40,134 bases of DNA from Burkholderiales bacterium (GTDB lineage: Bacteria > Pseudomonadota > Gammaproteobacteria > Burkholderiales > Burkholderiaceae_E), in NCBI GenBank assembly GCA_029977705.1, contig JAPOKJ010000034.1:1-40134 (forward strand), in the 5' to 3' direction. The notes under the pieces were generated by a model, which was not told the origin of the DNA, searched no databases, and saw only the letters and a list, made by a program, of their open reading frames with translations. Positions 1 through 10,802 of the stretch are shown here, piece by piece. Each line of letters starts with the position of its first letter. Positions within the stretch are counted from its first letter, which is position 1. The position numbers and the translations under genes were made by a program.

Positions 1-118
1 GCGCGAGGGCGCCATTGGGGCCGAAACCCTCATGGGGCGGGCCTTTGCGGGCGATCACGCCTTGCATCTCATCCCGCAAAGACTCCGCCGCGGGCGCGAG
101 AGGTTTTGCGGACCTTCC
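1..118. other. left-edge stretch, possibly the 5' end of a minus-strand gene
   Basis: Nothing here is recognised. On the minus strand an ATG at 67-65 opens a frame that runs off the left edge and reads M-Q-G-V-I-A-R-K-G-P-P-H-E-G-F-G; it would lie about 50 bases downstream of slmA in the same direction. On the plus strand another open frame enters from the edge and stops at about 126, overlapping the slmA stop tail to tail. Both have G/C-rich third positions, so base composition does not separate them. Sequence to the left is needed to choose. Confidence 0.25.
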
Positions 119-733
119 CTAGAGTACTAAAAAGGGGATCTGCTGCTCAAGGCCTTCGGTGGGCGAATGCTTGAAGCCGCTCTTGGCAAAGCGCAGCCAG
201 CGGCCCAGCACATAGCTCAGGCTCACGGTGGCGCGTGCAGCAATGTCGGTATTGGGCGGCAGCTTGCCCTGCGCCACCGCCAGCCGGTAGGACTGGCGCA
301 GCGAGGCCTCGATGCGGTCGACCAGCTGGTTGATGCGGCTTTGCAGCCGGTCGTCCTCGGTGACCAGGGCATCGCCGATCAGCACCCGGGTCATGCCGGG
401 GTTCTTCTCGGCAAAGCCGGTGAGCATGGCGATGATCAGGCGCGTCTGCTTCTGGGCGTCTTCCTGCTGGCCACTGATCTGGTTGATCAGGCCGAAGATG
501 GTCGATTCGATGAATTCGATCAGCCCCTCGAACATCTGCGCCTTGCTGGCAAAGTGCCGGTACAGCGCAGCTTCCGAGACCTGCAGGCGGCTGGCCAGCG
601 CGGCGGTGGTGACGCGGTCGCCACCGGGTTCCTGCAGCATGACGGCCAGGGTTTCCAGAATCTGCACGCGTCGCTCGCCCGGCTTGGGACGGCTGCGGGT
701 CACGGGAACATTCGAGGTGTTTTCTTCGCTCAT
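119..733 (-). CDS. slmA: nucleoid occlusion factor SlmA (TetR family)
   Basis: A 204-residue TetR-fold DNA-binding protein. SlmA binds chromosomal sites and blocks FtsZ ring assembly over the nucleoid. The N-terminal third has the helix-turn-helix (about residues 40-62, with V-S-E-A-A-L-Y-R-H-F typical of TetR recognition helices), and S-K-A-Q-M-F-E-G-L-I-E-F follows as in SlmA proteins. Length is close to the 198 residues of the E. coli protein. It is the last gene of a minus-strand run after argB and a HAD nucleotidase; its ATG overlaps the upstream stop codon in an ATGA arrangement, which suggests translational coupling. The family assignment rests on the distinctive N-terminal half and the neighbours; the C-terminal half is less diagnostic. 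Confidence 0.88.
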   Translation of the reverse strand: MSEENTSNVPVTRSRPKPGERRVQILETLAVMLQEPGGDRVTTAALASRLQVSEAALYRHFASKAQMFEGLIEFIESTIFGLINQISGQQEDAQKQTRLIIAMLTGFAEKNPGMTRVLIGDALVTEDDRLQSRINQLVDRIEASLRQSYRLAVAQGKLPPNTDIAARATVSLSYVLGRWLRFAKSGFKHSPTEGLEQQIPFLVL

Positions 734-1389
734 GATGGTGTCGCTCGCAGGATCAGAGACGATTCTACCCGATGGTCTATGTAAGGACTAGCTTTTCTGC
801 TGTGGGGCTTGCGGTAACCCCTGACCAGGATGGTCTTTAGGCGCAGGGCCTTGGCGGCACGCAGGTTCTCGGGTGAGTCCTCGATCAGGGCGCAGCGGGC
901 GGGCTGCTCGCGCAGGCGGGCAATGATCCGGCGCAGCATCGGTCGCGAGGGCTTGGGACTGAGGGTCTTGCCGATGCGCATGTCCTCGATGCTGAAGATG
1001 CGCTCGAAGCAGTGGTCCAGTCCGCGCGTCTTGAGCACGACCCGGGCATAGGCGATCGGGGCGTTGGTGAGCAGCACGCGGCGCCCGCGCAGCGCCATCA
1101 GGCGCCTTGCCAGCAGTTGGCTGGGCTGCACCCACTGCCTCAGCTGCTCGGCATCGGGGTGGGTCTGGTGCAGGAAGTGGGCGGCATCGACCTGGTGATG
1201 CCGGATCAGCCCGAGCAGGGTCGCGCCGTAGTTGGTCCAGTAATGGTTGCGCAGGCGATCCGCCGATTCGCGCTCCACGCCGACATGGGTCATGACATAG
1301 TCGGTCATGGCCCGATTGACCCAGGGCAGGATGTGCCGCGAGGCGTCGTGCAGGGTGTCGTCCAGATCGATCAGCCAGAGGCGGATCAC
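730..1389 (-). CDS. HAD-superfamily pyrimidine 5'-nucleotidase-like phosphatase
   Basis: A 219-residue cytoplasmic haloacid-dehalogenase-fold hydrolase. Motif I is D8-L-D10-D-T12 near the N terminus, motif II is the L-L-T-N-A stretch near residue 107, a conserved lysine lies in the I-G-K-T segment, and the acidic motif IV is I-E-D-S-P-E-N near residue 169. These fit the subfamily of pyrimidine 5'-nucleotidases (yeast SDT1/PHM8-like), which dephosphorylate nucleoside monophosphates. The gene sits 13 bases after argB on the same strand and overlaps slmA by four bases, so all three probably share a transcript. The pairing with argB and slmA is familiar in beta-proteobacteria. Exact substrate cannot be read from sequence. 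Confidence 0.82.
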   Translation of the reverse strand: MIRLWLIDLDDTLHDASRHILPWVNRAMTDYVMTHVGVERESADRLRNHYWTNYGATLLGLIRHHQVDAAHFLHQTHPDAEQLRQWVQPSQLLARRLMALRGRRVLLTNAPIAYARVVLKTRGLDHCFERIFSIEDMRIGKTLSPKPSRPMLRRIIARLREQPARCALIEDSPENLRAAKALRLKTILVRGYRKPHSRKASPYIDHRVESSLILRATPS

Positions 1390-1402
1390 GATGGCGGTCC
1401 GC

Positions 1403-3617
<2,215 letters not shown>

Positions 3618-3625
3618 GCAGGACC

Positions 3626-4441
3626 ATGGAACAGATCCGGCTCTTCCTGCTCGCGCTGCAGTTCTTCACCCGCATTCCGGTGCGTGGCCGGCTTGCCGGC
3701 TGGGTCGGCTACTCGCCCGAGCGCCTGTCGCGGTCCACGCGCTATTTTCCGCTGGTCGGTGCCCTCATGGCGGTGCTGATGGGCATCGTCTATGCGATGT
3801 TCGCGGTGGTATTGCCGCAAAGCCTGGCAGTCGTGCTGATGCTGGCGGCAGGCGTTGCGCTGACCGGTGCCTTCCACGAAGACGGCTGGATCGATTTCTG
3901 GGATGCCTTCGGAGGTCACCATGACCGCGACAAGACCCTGAGCATCCTTCAGGATTCACGCATCGGCAGCTATGGCGCGATCGCCATCGTGCTGATCATG
4001 GTGCTCAAGATCGAGGCGCTGGCCGCCCTCGATCCGAGTTGGGTGGGGGTCAGCCTTCTGGCGGCGCAGGTCGGCTCGCGCGGCTGCGCGGTCATCGTGA
4101 TGCGCACCCTGCCGTATGCCCGGCCGCTGGACGATTCCAAGGCCAAGCCGATCGCGGTCAACCTGGGCAGGTTCGATACCGCACTGGCCTTGCTGCTGTC
4201 GCTGCTGGGGGTCGGCCTGGCCGCCTGGCTCTCGAGCAGCACCAAGCCCTTCATCGCGGGCGCCATGCTGGCCCTGTGTGGGACGGCCTTCCTGCGACGC
4301 CTGATGCAGCGGCGTCTGGGCGGCTATACCGGTGACGGTCTGGGTGCCGTGCAACAGATCGCCGAAGTCCTGTTTTATTTGGGCATCCTGATGGTGCTGG
4401 GAGCAGAGCATGTTGAAGTTGCGATTGATCCGGCATCCTAA
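3626..4441 (+). CDS. cobS: adenosylcobinamide-GDP ribazoletransferase (cobalamin synthase)
   Basis: Integral membrane enzyme joining adenosylcobinamide-GDP to alpha-ribazole (phosphate), the step after CobT. The 271-residue product begins M-E-Q-I-R-L-F-L-L-A-L-Q-F-F-T-R-I-P-V, the classic CobS start, and contains A-F-H-E-D-G-W-I-D-F-W-D-A-F-G-G near residue 92, the conserved acidic active-site motif, then K-I-E-A-L, and the near-terminal G-Y-T-G-D-G-L-G-A-V-Q-Q. Several hydrophobic segments span the length. The start at 3626 is 8 bases after the cobT stop behind a purine-rich AGCAGGA. The 3' end overlaps cobC by 32 bases, so cobT-cobS-cobC form a tight operon. Confidence 0.95.
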   Translation: MEQIRLFLLALQFFTRIPVRGRLAGWVGYSPERLSRSTRYFPLVGALMAVLMGIVYAMFAVVLPQSLAVVLMLAAGVALTGAFHEDGWIDFWDAFGGHHDRDKTLSILQDSRIGSYGAIAIVLIMVLKIEALAALDPSWVGVSLLAAQVGSRGCAVIVMRTLPYARPLDDSKAKPIAVNLGRFDTALALLLSLLGVGLAAWLSSSTKPFIAGAMLALCGTAFLRRLMQRRLGGYTGDGLGAVQQIAEVLFYLGILMVLGAEHVEVAIDPAS

Positions 4442-5006
4442 GCCGCAGGTGGACATGGGCATCTGCTACGGTGCGACCGACCTGCCGGCTGAAGAGGCCG
4501 CGTTCTCTTCCACCCTGCATCACTGCCTGCTCATGCCCAGGCCCCATGTGCTGATCTCCAGTCCCCTGCAGCGCTGCCGGCGCCTGGCCGAGGCCCTGGG
4601 CGAGCGCGGCTGGCCGGCCCCCCTGGTGCACGAGGACCTGGCCGAGATGAATTTCGGCGAATGGGAGATGCGGCCCTGGAAGGCCATCGAACGGGCCCAG
4701 ATCGATGCCTGGACCGGTGACATCGGGCGCTTTGCGCCTCCTGGGGGTGAATCGGTGCAGCAGGTGGCCGAACGCGCACGGCGTTCACTGGCGGCGCTGC
4801 TGGCCTCGCATGCCGATGACCAGGGCCTGCGTGAACGACTGTCACCGCAGGGGGAGGGCGTGGCGGTGATCTGCCACTCCGGCGTGATCCAGGGGCTGCA
4901 TCATGAATTGCAGGGCAAGCCCTGGGAGCGCTTCAAGCCGTTCAAGATCGACTATGGCGAGGCGCTCGAGTTGCATGCGCCCTGGACGGCGCTGCATCAC
5001 GGCTGA
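4410..5006 (+). CDS. cobC: alpha-ribazole phosphatase, histidine phosphatase family
   Basis: A 198-residue histidine-phosphatase-fold protein, by context the phosphatase acting on alpha-ribazole 5'-phosphate or adenosylcobalamin phosphate. The phosphohistidine motif near the N terminus reads L-I-R-H-P-K-P, with P in place of the usual G after R-H; this variant is common in beta-proteobacterial CobC-like proteins. S-S-P-L-Q-R-C near residue 50 and the second histidine in V-I-C-H-S-G-V-I near residue 155 complete the active site, and F-G-E-W-E-M follows the family's acid motif. Translation starts inside the cobS 3' end. Its stop overlaps by about ten bases the tail of the converging gene on the other strand. 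Confidence 0.88.
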   Translation: MLKLRLIRHPKPQVDMGICYGATDLPAEEAAFSSTLHHCLLMPRPHVLISSPLQRCRRLAEALGERGWPAPLVHEDLAEMNFGEWEMRPWKAIERAQIDAWTGDIGRFAPPGGESVQQVAERARRSLAALLASHADDQGLRERLSPQGEGVAVICHSGVIQGLHHELQGKPWERFKPFKIDYGEALELHAPWTALHHG

Positions 5007-5737
5007 GGGGCGGGCGGGGCGAGGCTCGCGCCCTGGATGCCATGACGCTCGAGGGCTTGTGCGACGAAGCCGCCGGCCTTCATCTGCTCGACGAATTGGC
5101 ACAGGTAGTCCAGGGCCAGCGCGCGTGAGTGTGGCAGGCCCATGGCCTGGTGAATGGCCATGAAGCGGCCCGGCAGCATGCGCAGTCCGCCCAGGCGTGC
5201 GGCATCGGCCTGCAGTTGCTGCTTGACCCCAGCGGCCACGGTGCAGCCGCTGGCCAGGTAGTGGTCGATCACGCCTTGCGAGGTGGCGGCGTAATCGATG
5301 CGGGCCTGCTTCAGTTCGCGGGACAGGTACAGGTCGTAGGCACTGCCGCGCGCCACCACGACACTGTGTCCGGGCTGGTCCACCTCGTCGTTGACCTTCA
5401 GCGGTGACTCCTGACGCACCATGTAGGCACCCTCGATGATGAGGTAGGCCGCGGTGTAGGCCACATCCACTGCACGCAGGGGATCGATGGCCACAAAGGC
5501 GACATCGACCTGTTCGTCGCGGATCGCTTCGACCACCTTGCCGGCTGCCCGGAATGGGGTGAAGCGGACCTCGACCCCCAGGCGCCGGGCCAGTTCCCGG
5601 GACAGGTCTGCGGTGACACCGGCAGGACTGCCATCGGCCAGCTCGCGAGCCAGCACGGCATTGCCGAAATTGATGGCGGCGCGCAGCACGCCGGTGGGGC
5701 AGAGGGCCTGGACGATGGCGGGGTCGGGACGGTTCAT
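4997..5737 (-). CDS. family-3 solute-binding-type protein without a signal peptide
   Basis: A 246-residue protein of the type-2 periplasmic-binding fold used by amino-acid ABC importers: G-V-L-R-A-A-I-N-F-G-N near the start, L-A-R-R-L-G-V-E-V-R-F-T-P-F around residue 50, the V-D-V-A-F-V-A-I-D-P motif near 77, and G-S-A-Y-D-L near 131. What is odd is the N terminus: the first ten residues are charged or polar and the binding domain starts at once, so no secretion signal is seen. No upstream in-frame start adds one convincingly. No permease or ATPase gene is adjacent; the gene stands alone between cobC (convergent) and iorA (divergent, about 150 bases). It may act in the cytoplasm as a sensor or enzyme-like protein; the ligand is unknown. 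Confidence 0.7.
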   Translation of the reverse strand: MNRPDPAIVQALCPTGVLRAAINFGNAVLARELADGSPAGVTADLSRELARRLGVEVRFTPFRAAGKVVEAIRDEQVDVAFVAIDPLRAVDVAYTAAYLIIEGAYMVRQESPLKVNDEVDQPGHSVVVARGSAYDLYLSRELKQARIDYAATSQGVIDHYLASGCTVAAGVKQQLQADAARLGGLRMLPGRFMAIHQAMGLPHSRALALDYLCQFVEQMKAGGFVAQALERHGIQGASLAPPAPQP

Positions 5738-5887
5738 GCGAAAGCTTTGCTGCAGTGGCGGGCCAGACCCGGTCGTGGGTGTGGGGTTCAGCCCTTATCC
5801 TGCCATAGCTGCGCGGCCGGTCCGGGACGGCGGCTGGCGTTTGTGGCCGGCTTTTGGGATGATGCGGCAACCAATCAAGGGCGGCAC

Positions 5888-8068
5888 ATGGAACTGAGCT
5901 TCGAAAAAGAGATCGGCCTGCTAAAGCTGGGCGCAGGACAGGTGTTCCATGGCGAAGGCATTCTCGCGGTGACCAAGGCCCTGTTGCAAAGCGGCGTGAG
6001 CTACATCGGGGGTTATCAGGGGTCGCCGGTCAGCAATCTGCTCGATGTGATGGTGCAGGCCCAGCACGCGCTCGATGAACTGGGCATCCATGTCGAGGCC
6101 TGTACCAATGAATCGTCGGCGGCGGCGATGCTGGGTGCCTCGATCATGTATCCGGTGCGCGGCGCCGTCACCTGGAAGAGCATCGTCGGCACCAATGTGG
6201 CGGCCGATGCCCTGTCCAACCTGTCCTCACCGGGCGTCATCGGCGGGGTGCTGATCGTGGTCGGTGAGGACTATGGCGAAGGGGCCAGCGTCATCCAGGA
6301 GCGGACCCACAGCTTTGCGATGAAGAGCACGATGGTGCTGCTCGATCCGCGTCCTGACCTGCCCACCGTGGTTCGCCTGACGCAAAAGGCCTTCGAGATC
6401 AGCGAGGCCAGCAACATGCCCTGCATGATGAGCCTGCGCATCCGGCTGTGCCACCTGCGCGGCAGCTTCGTGGCCTCGGACAACCGGGCGGCTGCGGTAT
6501 CGACGCGGCATCGCCTGGCCGGGCCCGCCAGCTTCAACTACGAAAAGCTTTCGCATCCCCCGGTCACCTTCCTGCAGGAAAGGCGCAAGGTCGAGGAACG
6601 TCTTCCCGCAGCGCGCCGCTTCATTCTCGAGCAGGCCCTCAATGAGGTATTGCCGGGGGAGGCCTCGCGCCTGGGCCTGATCGTGCAGGGGGGTCTGAGT
6701 GCCAACCTGATCCGCGCCCTGCAGACCATGGGCCTGGCCGATGCGCAGGGCGATCCGGCGCTGCCGGTGCTGATCCTCAACGTCGTGTATCCGCTCGTGC
6801 CCGAGCAGATCAAGGACTTTTGCGCCGGCAAGGAGGCCGTGCTGGTCCTCGAGGAAGGCCAGCCCGAGTACATCGAGCAGGAGGTGGCCACGATCCTGCA
6901 TCGGTCGGGATCCCCCTGCCAGGTGCATGGCAAGGATTTTCTGAAGCTGCCCGGCGAGTATTCCACCGAGACCCTGCTGCGCGGCCTGGAGCCCTTCGCG
7001 CAGCACTATGCGGCCCAACTCGGAGCTGCCGCAGCAGGCCAGGCGCGGGCCTGGTTTGGCCAGGTGCAGGGCTGGCGGCAGCAGGCAGCCCAGGTGCTGG
7101 TGCAACCGATTCCGGCGCGTCCGCCCACCTTTTGCGTGGGCTGCCCGGAGCGGCCGGTGTTCTCGGCGCTCAAGCTGGTGCGCGAGCAGATCGGCGCCAC
7201 CCACATCTCCACCGACATCGGCTGTCATGCCTTTGCCACCTTCCCGCCATTTTCCTTTGGCAATTCGATCCTGGGCTATGGCATGAGCATGGCCAGTGCC
7301 GCTGCGGTGGCGCCGCTGTCGCAGCGCCGGCCGCTGGCGATCATGGGCGATGGTGGCTTCTGGCACAACGGGCTGTTGTCCGGGGTGGCGAGCAACCTGC
7401 TCAATGGGGGCGACGGGGTGCTGCTGATCATGAAGAACGGCTACACCTCGGCCACCGGCACGCAGGAGCTGATCTCCTCGCCTGACGACATGCTCAAGCA
7501 GGTGGCCGGTGCACGCAGTGCGACCGACACCGAGACCACCATCGAGGACACCCTGAAGGGCATGGGCGTGCGCTGGCTGCGCACCGTGCACACCTACCGG
7601 GTGGCGCAGATGAAGGCGGCCCTGGTCGAGGCCTTTGCAACCCCGGCGCAGGGACTCAAGGTGATCGTGGCCGAGGGTGAATGCCAGCTCGAGCGCCAGC
7701 GCCGCATCCGGCCGCAGATCGCGGCCAGCCTGTCGCGCGGCGAACGTGTGGTGCGCACCCGCTTCGGTGTCGATGAACAGGTGTGCAGTGGCGATCATGC
7801 CTGTGTGCGGCTGTCTGCCTGTCCCTCCCTCACGATCCGCGAGGCCCGGGACCCGCTCAAGGTCGATCCGGTGGCCTGGGTCACCCCCGACTGTGTCGGC
7901 TGTGGCCTGTGCGGCGAGAATGCCCATGCAGCCACGCTGTGCCCGAGCTTTTTCAAGGTCGAGGTGATCCAGCATCCGGGCCTGGCCGATCGCCTGCGCG
8001 ATGCGCTGCGCCGCTTGGTGCTGCGCTGGTTCGGAGGCCGCAGCGAGCCGGTGCAGGTGCCCGCATGA
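5888..8068 (+). CDS. iorA: indolepyruvate ferredoxin oxidoreductase, alpha-type subunit
   Basis: Thiamine-diphosphate-dependent 2-oxoacid oxidoreductase that decarboxylates aryl pyruvates to aryl-acetyl-CoA. The product is 726 residues. The N-terminal pyrimidine-binding domain includes G-Y-Q-G-S-P near residue 43; the C-terminal TPP domain has F-C-V-G-C-P near 417, D-I-G-C-H near 445, and G487-D-G with a downstream N-G-Y. The last 100 residues hold cysteines (C633 and others, then C669-x2-C672-x2-C675) of ferredoxin-like 4Fe-4S sites. Open reading continues upstream of 5888 but matches nothing, and the ATG at 5888 gives the usual N terminus, L-L-K-L-G-A-G-Q-V-F-H-G-E-G. It overlaps iorB by four bases. 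Such pairs in aerobic proteobacteria take part in degrading aromatic amino acids. Confidence 0.9.
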   Translation: MELSFEKEIGLLKLGAGQVFHGEGILAVTKALLQSGVSYIGGYQGSPVSNLLDVMVQAQHALDELGIHVEACTNESSAAAMLGASIMYPVRGAVTWKSIVGTNVAADALSNLSSPGVIGGVLIVVGEDYGEGASVIQERTHSFAMKSTMVLLDPRPDLPTVVRLTQKAFEISEASNMPCMMSLRIRLCHLRGSFVASDNRAAAVSTRHRLAGPASFNYEKLSHPPVTFLQERRKVEERLPAARRFILEQALNEVLPGEASRLGLIVQGGLSANLIRALQTMGLADAQGDPALPVLILNVVYPLVPEQIKDFCAGKEAVLVLEEGQPEYIEQEVATILHRSGSPCQVHGKDFLKLPGEYSTETLLRGLEPFAQHYAAQLGAAAAGQARAWFGQVQGWRQQAAQVLVQPIPARPPTFCVGCPERPVFSALKLVREQIGATHISTDIGCHAFATFPPFSFGNSILGYGMSMASAAAVAPLSQRRPLAIMGDGGFWHNGLLSGVASNLLNGGDGVLLIMKNGYTSATGTQELISSPDDMLKQVAGARSATDTETTIEDTLKGMGVRWLRTVHTYRVAQMKAALVEAFATPAQGLKVIVAEGECQLERQRRIRPQIAASLSRGERVVRTRFGVDEQVCSGDHACVRLSACPSLTIREARDPLKVDPVAWVTPDCVGCGLCGENAHAATLCPSFFKVEVIQHPGLADRLRDALRRLVLRWFGGRSEPVQVPA

Positions 8069-9612
8069 GCGCCTCGCCGCAGGCCCCGGCGATCCGCAAG
8101 ATCCTGGTCCTGGCGCTGGGGGGCGAGGGCGGGGGGACCCTCACCGAGTGGCTGGTCAGTGCCGGGCTGGACAGCGGCTGGCCGATCCAGGCCACCAGCA
8201 TTCCGGGCGTCGCGCAACGCACCGGTGCGACCAGCTATTACATCGAATGCCTGCCCCTGGTGCCGGCCCCGGGCCAGACCGTGCCGCCCATGTGCCTGGC
8301 GCCGCTGCCCGGCGACCTGGACCTGATCATCTCCAGTGAACTGCTCGAATCGGCACGCGCCATCGAGCGCGGACTGGCCGACCCCCGGCGTACCGTGATG
8401 ATCAGTTCGACGGCACGCGCCTTCACCGTCGATGAGCGCGGCGGCATGGCCGATGGCCGTCTTCCCGCCCAAAAGCTGATCAGCGCCTTGCAGGAGGGCT
8501 CTGCGCGTGTGGCCCTGTTCGACATGGGGCAGCTGGCCCGCGAGCAGGGCACCATCGTCTCGGCGGTGATGTTCGGTGCACTGGCCGGCGCAGGCGTCTT
8601 GCCGCTGACCCGTGCGGCTTGCGAAAAGGCGGTGGCCGGCGGCGCTGCAGATGCCCGTGCCCAAGCCAGCCTGCGCGGATTTGCCGCCGGTTTCGAGCGG
8701 GCGGTGGCCCTGCTGGCTGGCGCACCCGGGGCACCGGCCAGCGACCCGATCGAGCCGCCCCGGGCCGGCCAGCGACCCGAGGGCCTGGCGCAGATCCGTG
8801 CCCTGGGCATGGCCCGTCTCGTCGATTACCAGGACCAGGCTTATGCCGAGCGCTATGCGGCGCGCGTCGATGCCCTGGCCCGGGGCGAAGCGGCGCCCCA
8901 TGCCGCCAGCTGTGAGGCGGCGCGTGGCCTGGCCCTGTGGATGAGTTACGAGGACATCATCCGGGTGGCCGATCTCAAGAGCCGCCGCTCGCGCTTCGAG
9001 CAGATTCGGCGCGACTACAAGGCGGGCCCCGGCGAGCCGGTGATCGTTCGCGATTTCCTCAAGCCGGGCGTCGAGGAGATCGCCGCCATCCTGCCGCCAC
9101 GCTGGGCCTCGCGCCTGAAGGACTGGGGCCGCAGGCGCCAGCGCGTCAGCTTTGGCGAGGGGGTGCAACTGGCCACCAGCAGCGTCACCGGCCTGCTGGC
9201 CATGCGTCTGCTGGCCAGCCTGCGCTGGCTGCGTCCGCGCTCGTCGCGCTTCATCGCGGAACAGGCCCTGATCGAGCGCTGGCTGAGTGCCCTGCAGTGC
9301 TGCCAGCGGGCCGATGCGGGCCTGGCTGCGGCGGTGGCCGCCCTGCCGCGCCTGATCAAGGGCTATGGCAGCACGCATGAGCGCGGACAAGGCAGCTTCC
9401 GGCATATCCTGGAGCAACTGGTCGAGCCGGGTCTGGCCAGCGCCGGCTCGCCGCAGGCCTTTGTCGATCTGGCCCTGCGCATCCGGGAGGCCCAGCGTGT
9501 GGCGCTCGCCCAGCCCGAGGGCCATGAGCTGTTCCGCCTGTTGGGCATGAGCCCCCCGGCGCCGCGCGAACAAACCCTTCACTTCACGCCGCCGGCCCGG
9601 CGACGCCCCTGA
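8065..9612 (+). CDS. iorB: indolepyruvate oxidoreductase, beta-type subunit with C-terminal extension
   Basis: Partner subunit of the preceding gene. Residues about 10-205 form the pyruvate-ferredoxin-oxidoreductase gamma domain, starting I-L-V-L-A-L-G-G-E-G-G-G-T-L and containing the V-A-Q-R-T-G-A-T-S-Y-Y-I-E segment typical of IorB. The remaining 300 residues belong to the large helical C-terminal domain found in the proteobacterial long forms (a domain of unknown function as I recall it). The start at 8065 was chosen because ATG overlaps the iorA stop (ATGA) and because the family N terminus begins right there; the frame is also open upstream but that part is antisense-like noise. The total of 515 residues fits the long form. 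Confidence 0.86.
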   Translation: MSASPQAPAIRKILVLALGGEGGGTLTEWLVSAGLDSGWPIQATSIPGVAQRTGATSYYIECLPLVPAPGQTVPPMCLAPLPGDLDLIISSELLESARAIERGLADPRRTVMISSTARAFTVDERGGMADGRLPAQKLISALQEGSARVALFDMGQLAREQGTIVSAVMFGALAGAGVLPLTRAACEKAVAGGAADARAQASLRGFAAGFERAVALLAGAPGAPASDPIEPPRAGQRPEGLAQIRALGMARLVDYQDQAYAERYAARVDALARGEAAPHAASCEAARGLALWMSYEDIIRVADLKSRRSRFEQIRRDYKAGPGEPVIVRDFLKPGVEEIAAILPPRWASRLKDWGRRRQRVSFGEGVQLATSSVTGLLAMRLLASLRWLRPRSSRFIAEQALIERWLSALQCCQRADAGLAAAVAALPRLIKGYGSTHERGQGSFRHILEQLVEPGLASAGSPQAFVDLALRIREAQRVALAQPEGHELFRLLGMSPPAPREQTLHFTPPARRRP

Positions 9613-9659
9613 GCGCGGCCGGCCGTGCCCCGCCTTCCCGACTTTCGCAGGAGACTGAC

Positions 9660-10673
9660 ATGACTGATTCCCATCGCCGTCACTGGCTGCAGCGCCACGG
9701 CGCCATTGCGGCCGCGGCCACCCTGACCCCGGCCGCCAGCCTGCTGGCCCCGGGTCAGGCCCAGGCCCAGACCCCGCCCTGGCCGAGCCGGCCGGTGCGC
9801 ATCGTGGTGGCCTTTCCCCCCGGCGGCGTGGCCGACATCTGGGCGCGCGCCCTGGCCCCGTCGCTGCAGGAGTTGCTCGGCCAGCCGGTGCTGGTCGAGA
9901 ACCGCTCCGGTGCCAACGGCAATGTCGCCGCCGAGAGTGTGGCCAAGGCCGCTGCCGATGGTCACACCCTGTTGCTCAGCTCCACGGGCATTGACACGGT
10001 CAATCCCCTGATCATGCCCAAGGCCGGCTTCGACGTGAACCGGGACCTGCTGCCGGTCGCCCTGCTGGGCAGCATCAAGCTGTACCTGGTGACCCGTCCG
10101 GGCCTGCCGCCGACCAGCCTCAAGGAATTCATTGCCTATGCGCGGGCCAATGTCGGCAAGCTCACCTATGGCTCGGCCGGTTCGGGCAGCACGCCGCATC
10201 TGGCCGGTTAACTGTTCAAGCAGCAGGCCGGCGTGTTTGCCACCCACATCCCCTATCGCGGTGCCGCCCCCGCCCTGCAGGACATGCTGGCGGGCCAGAT
10301 CGACTTCTTCTTTGACCCGGGCATCGCCTTCACCCACGTGCGCACCGGCCGCGTCAAGATGCTCGGGGTGGCCAGCGCCACCCGCTCGCTGTTCTTTCCC
10401 GATGTCCCGACGATGGCCGAGGCCGGCGTGCCCGGCGTCGAGGCCGATACCTTGTTCGGCCTCTGGGCCCCGGCAGGCACCCCGGCCGATGTGGTCAACC
10501 GCCTGAACCGCGAGGTCAACAAGGTGCTGGCCCAGCCCCCGGTCAAGCAGCGCTTTGCCAATGTGGGAGGCGAGACCCTGCCAGTGTCGATTGCCGAGTT
10601 CAAGGACAAGATCAAGGCCGAGGGTGTGCTGTTCGGCGGGGTCATCAAGAGCCGCAAGATCCAGGCGGATTGA
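9660..10673 (+). pseudogene. Bug (TctC-type) periplasmic binding protein, interrupted by a TAA stop
   Basis: A tripartite-tricarboxylate-transporter receptor of 337 codons. A Tat/Sec-like signal (R-R-H-W near the start, A-Q-A-Q-T cleavage region near 37) is followed by W-P-S-R-P-V-R-I-V-V-A-F-P-P-G-G and V-E-N-R-S-G-A-N-G-N, both diagnostic. At 10209-10211 a TAA replaces the expected glutamate codon (H-L-A-G-[E]-L-F-K), ending the product at 183 residues; the same frame then continues uninterrupted to 10673 with I-P-Y-R-G-A-A-P-A and D-V-P-T-M-A-E-A-G-V-P-G. A single G-to-T change from GAA would explain it. It is either a young pseudogene or a sequencing error; the reading frame and codon use on both sides are intact. 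It follows iorB by 47 bases and has no membrane partners. Confidence 0.85.
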
Positions 10674-10802
10674 GCGCGCAAGGATCGATCAGACCGTCCT
10701 GTCGCGTATCCCCGCATGTTCCGCAGGTTCCGCAGCCTTGCTGCCGCGGCGGCCTGATGCGCGCAAACGGGCTAAGCTCCCCGGCAAAGGAGAGAAGCTG
10801 TC

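Noticed and set aside
6227-9582. Two long open frames of about 590 residues antisense to iorA and iorB
   Set aside because: They mirror the coding strand in high-GC DNA, are rich in H, Q, R and G without any domain, and the sense frames are clear family members.
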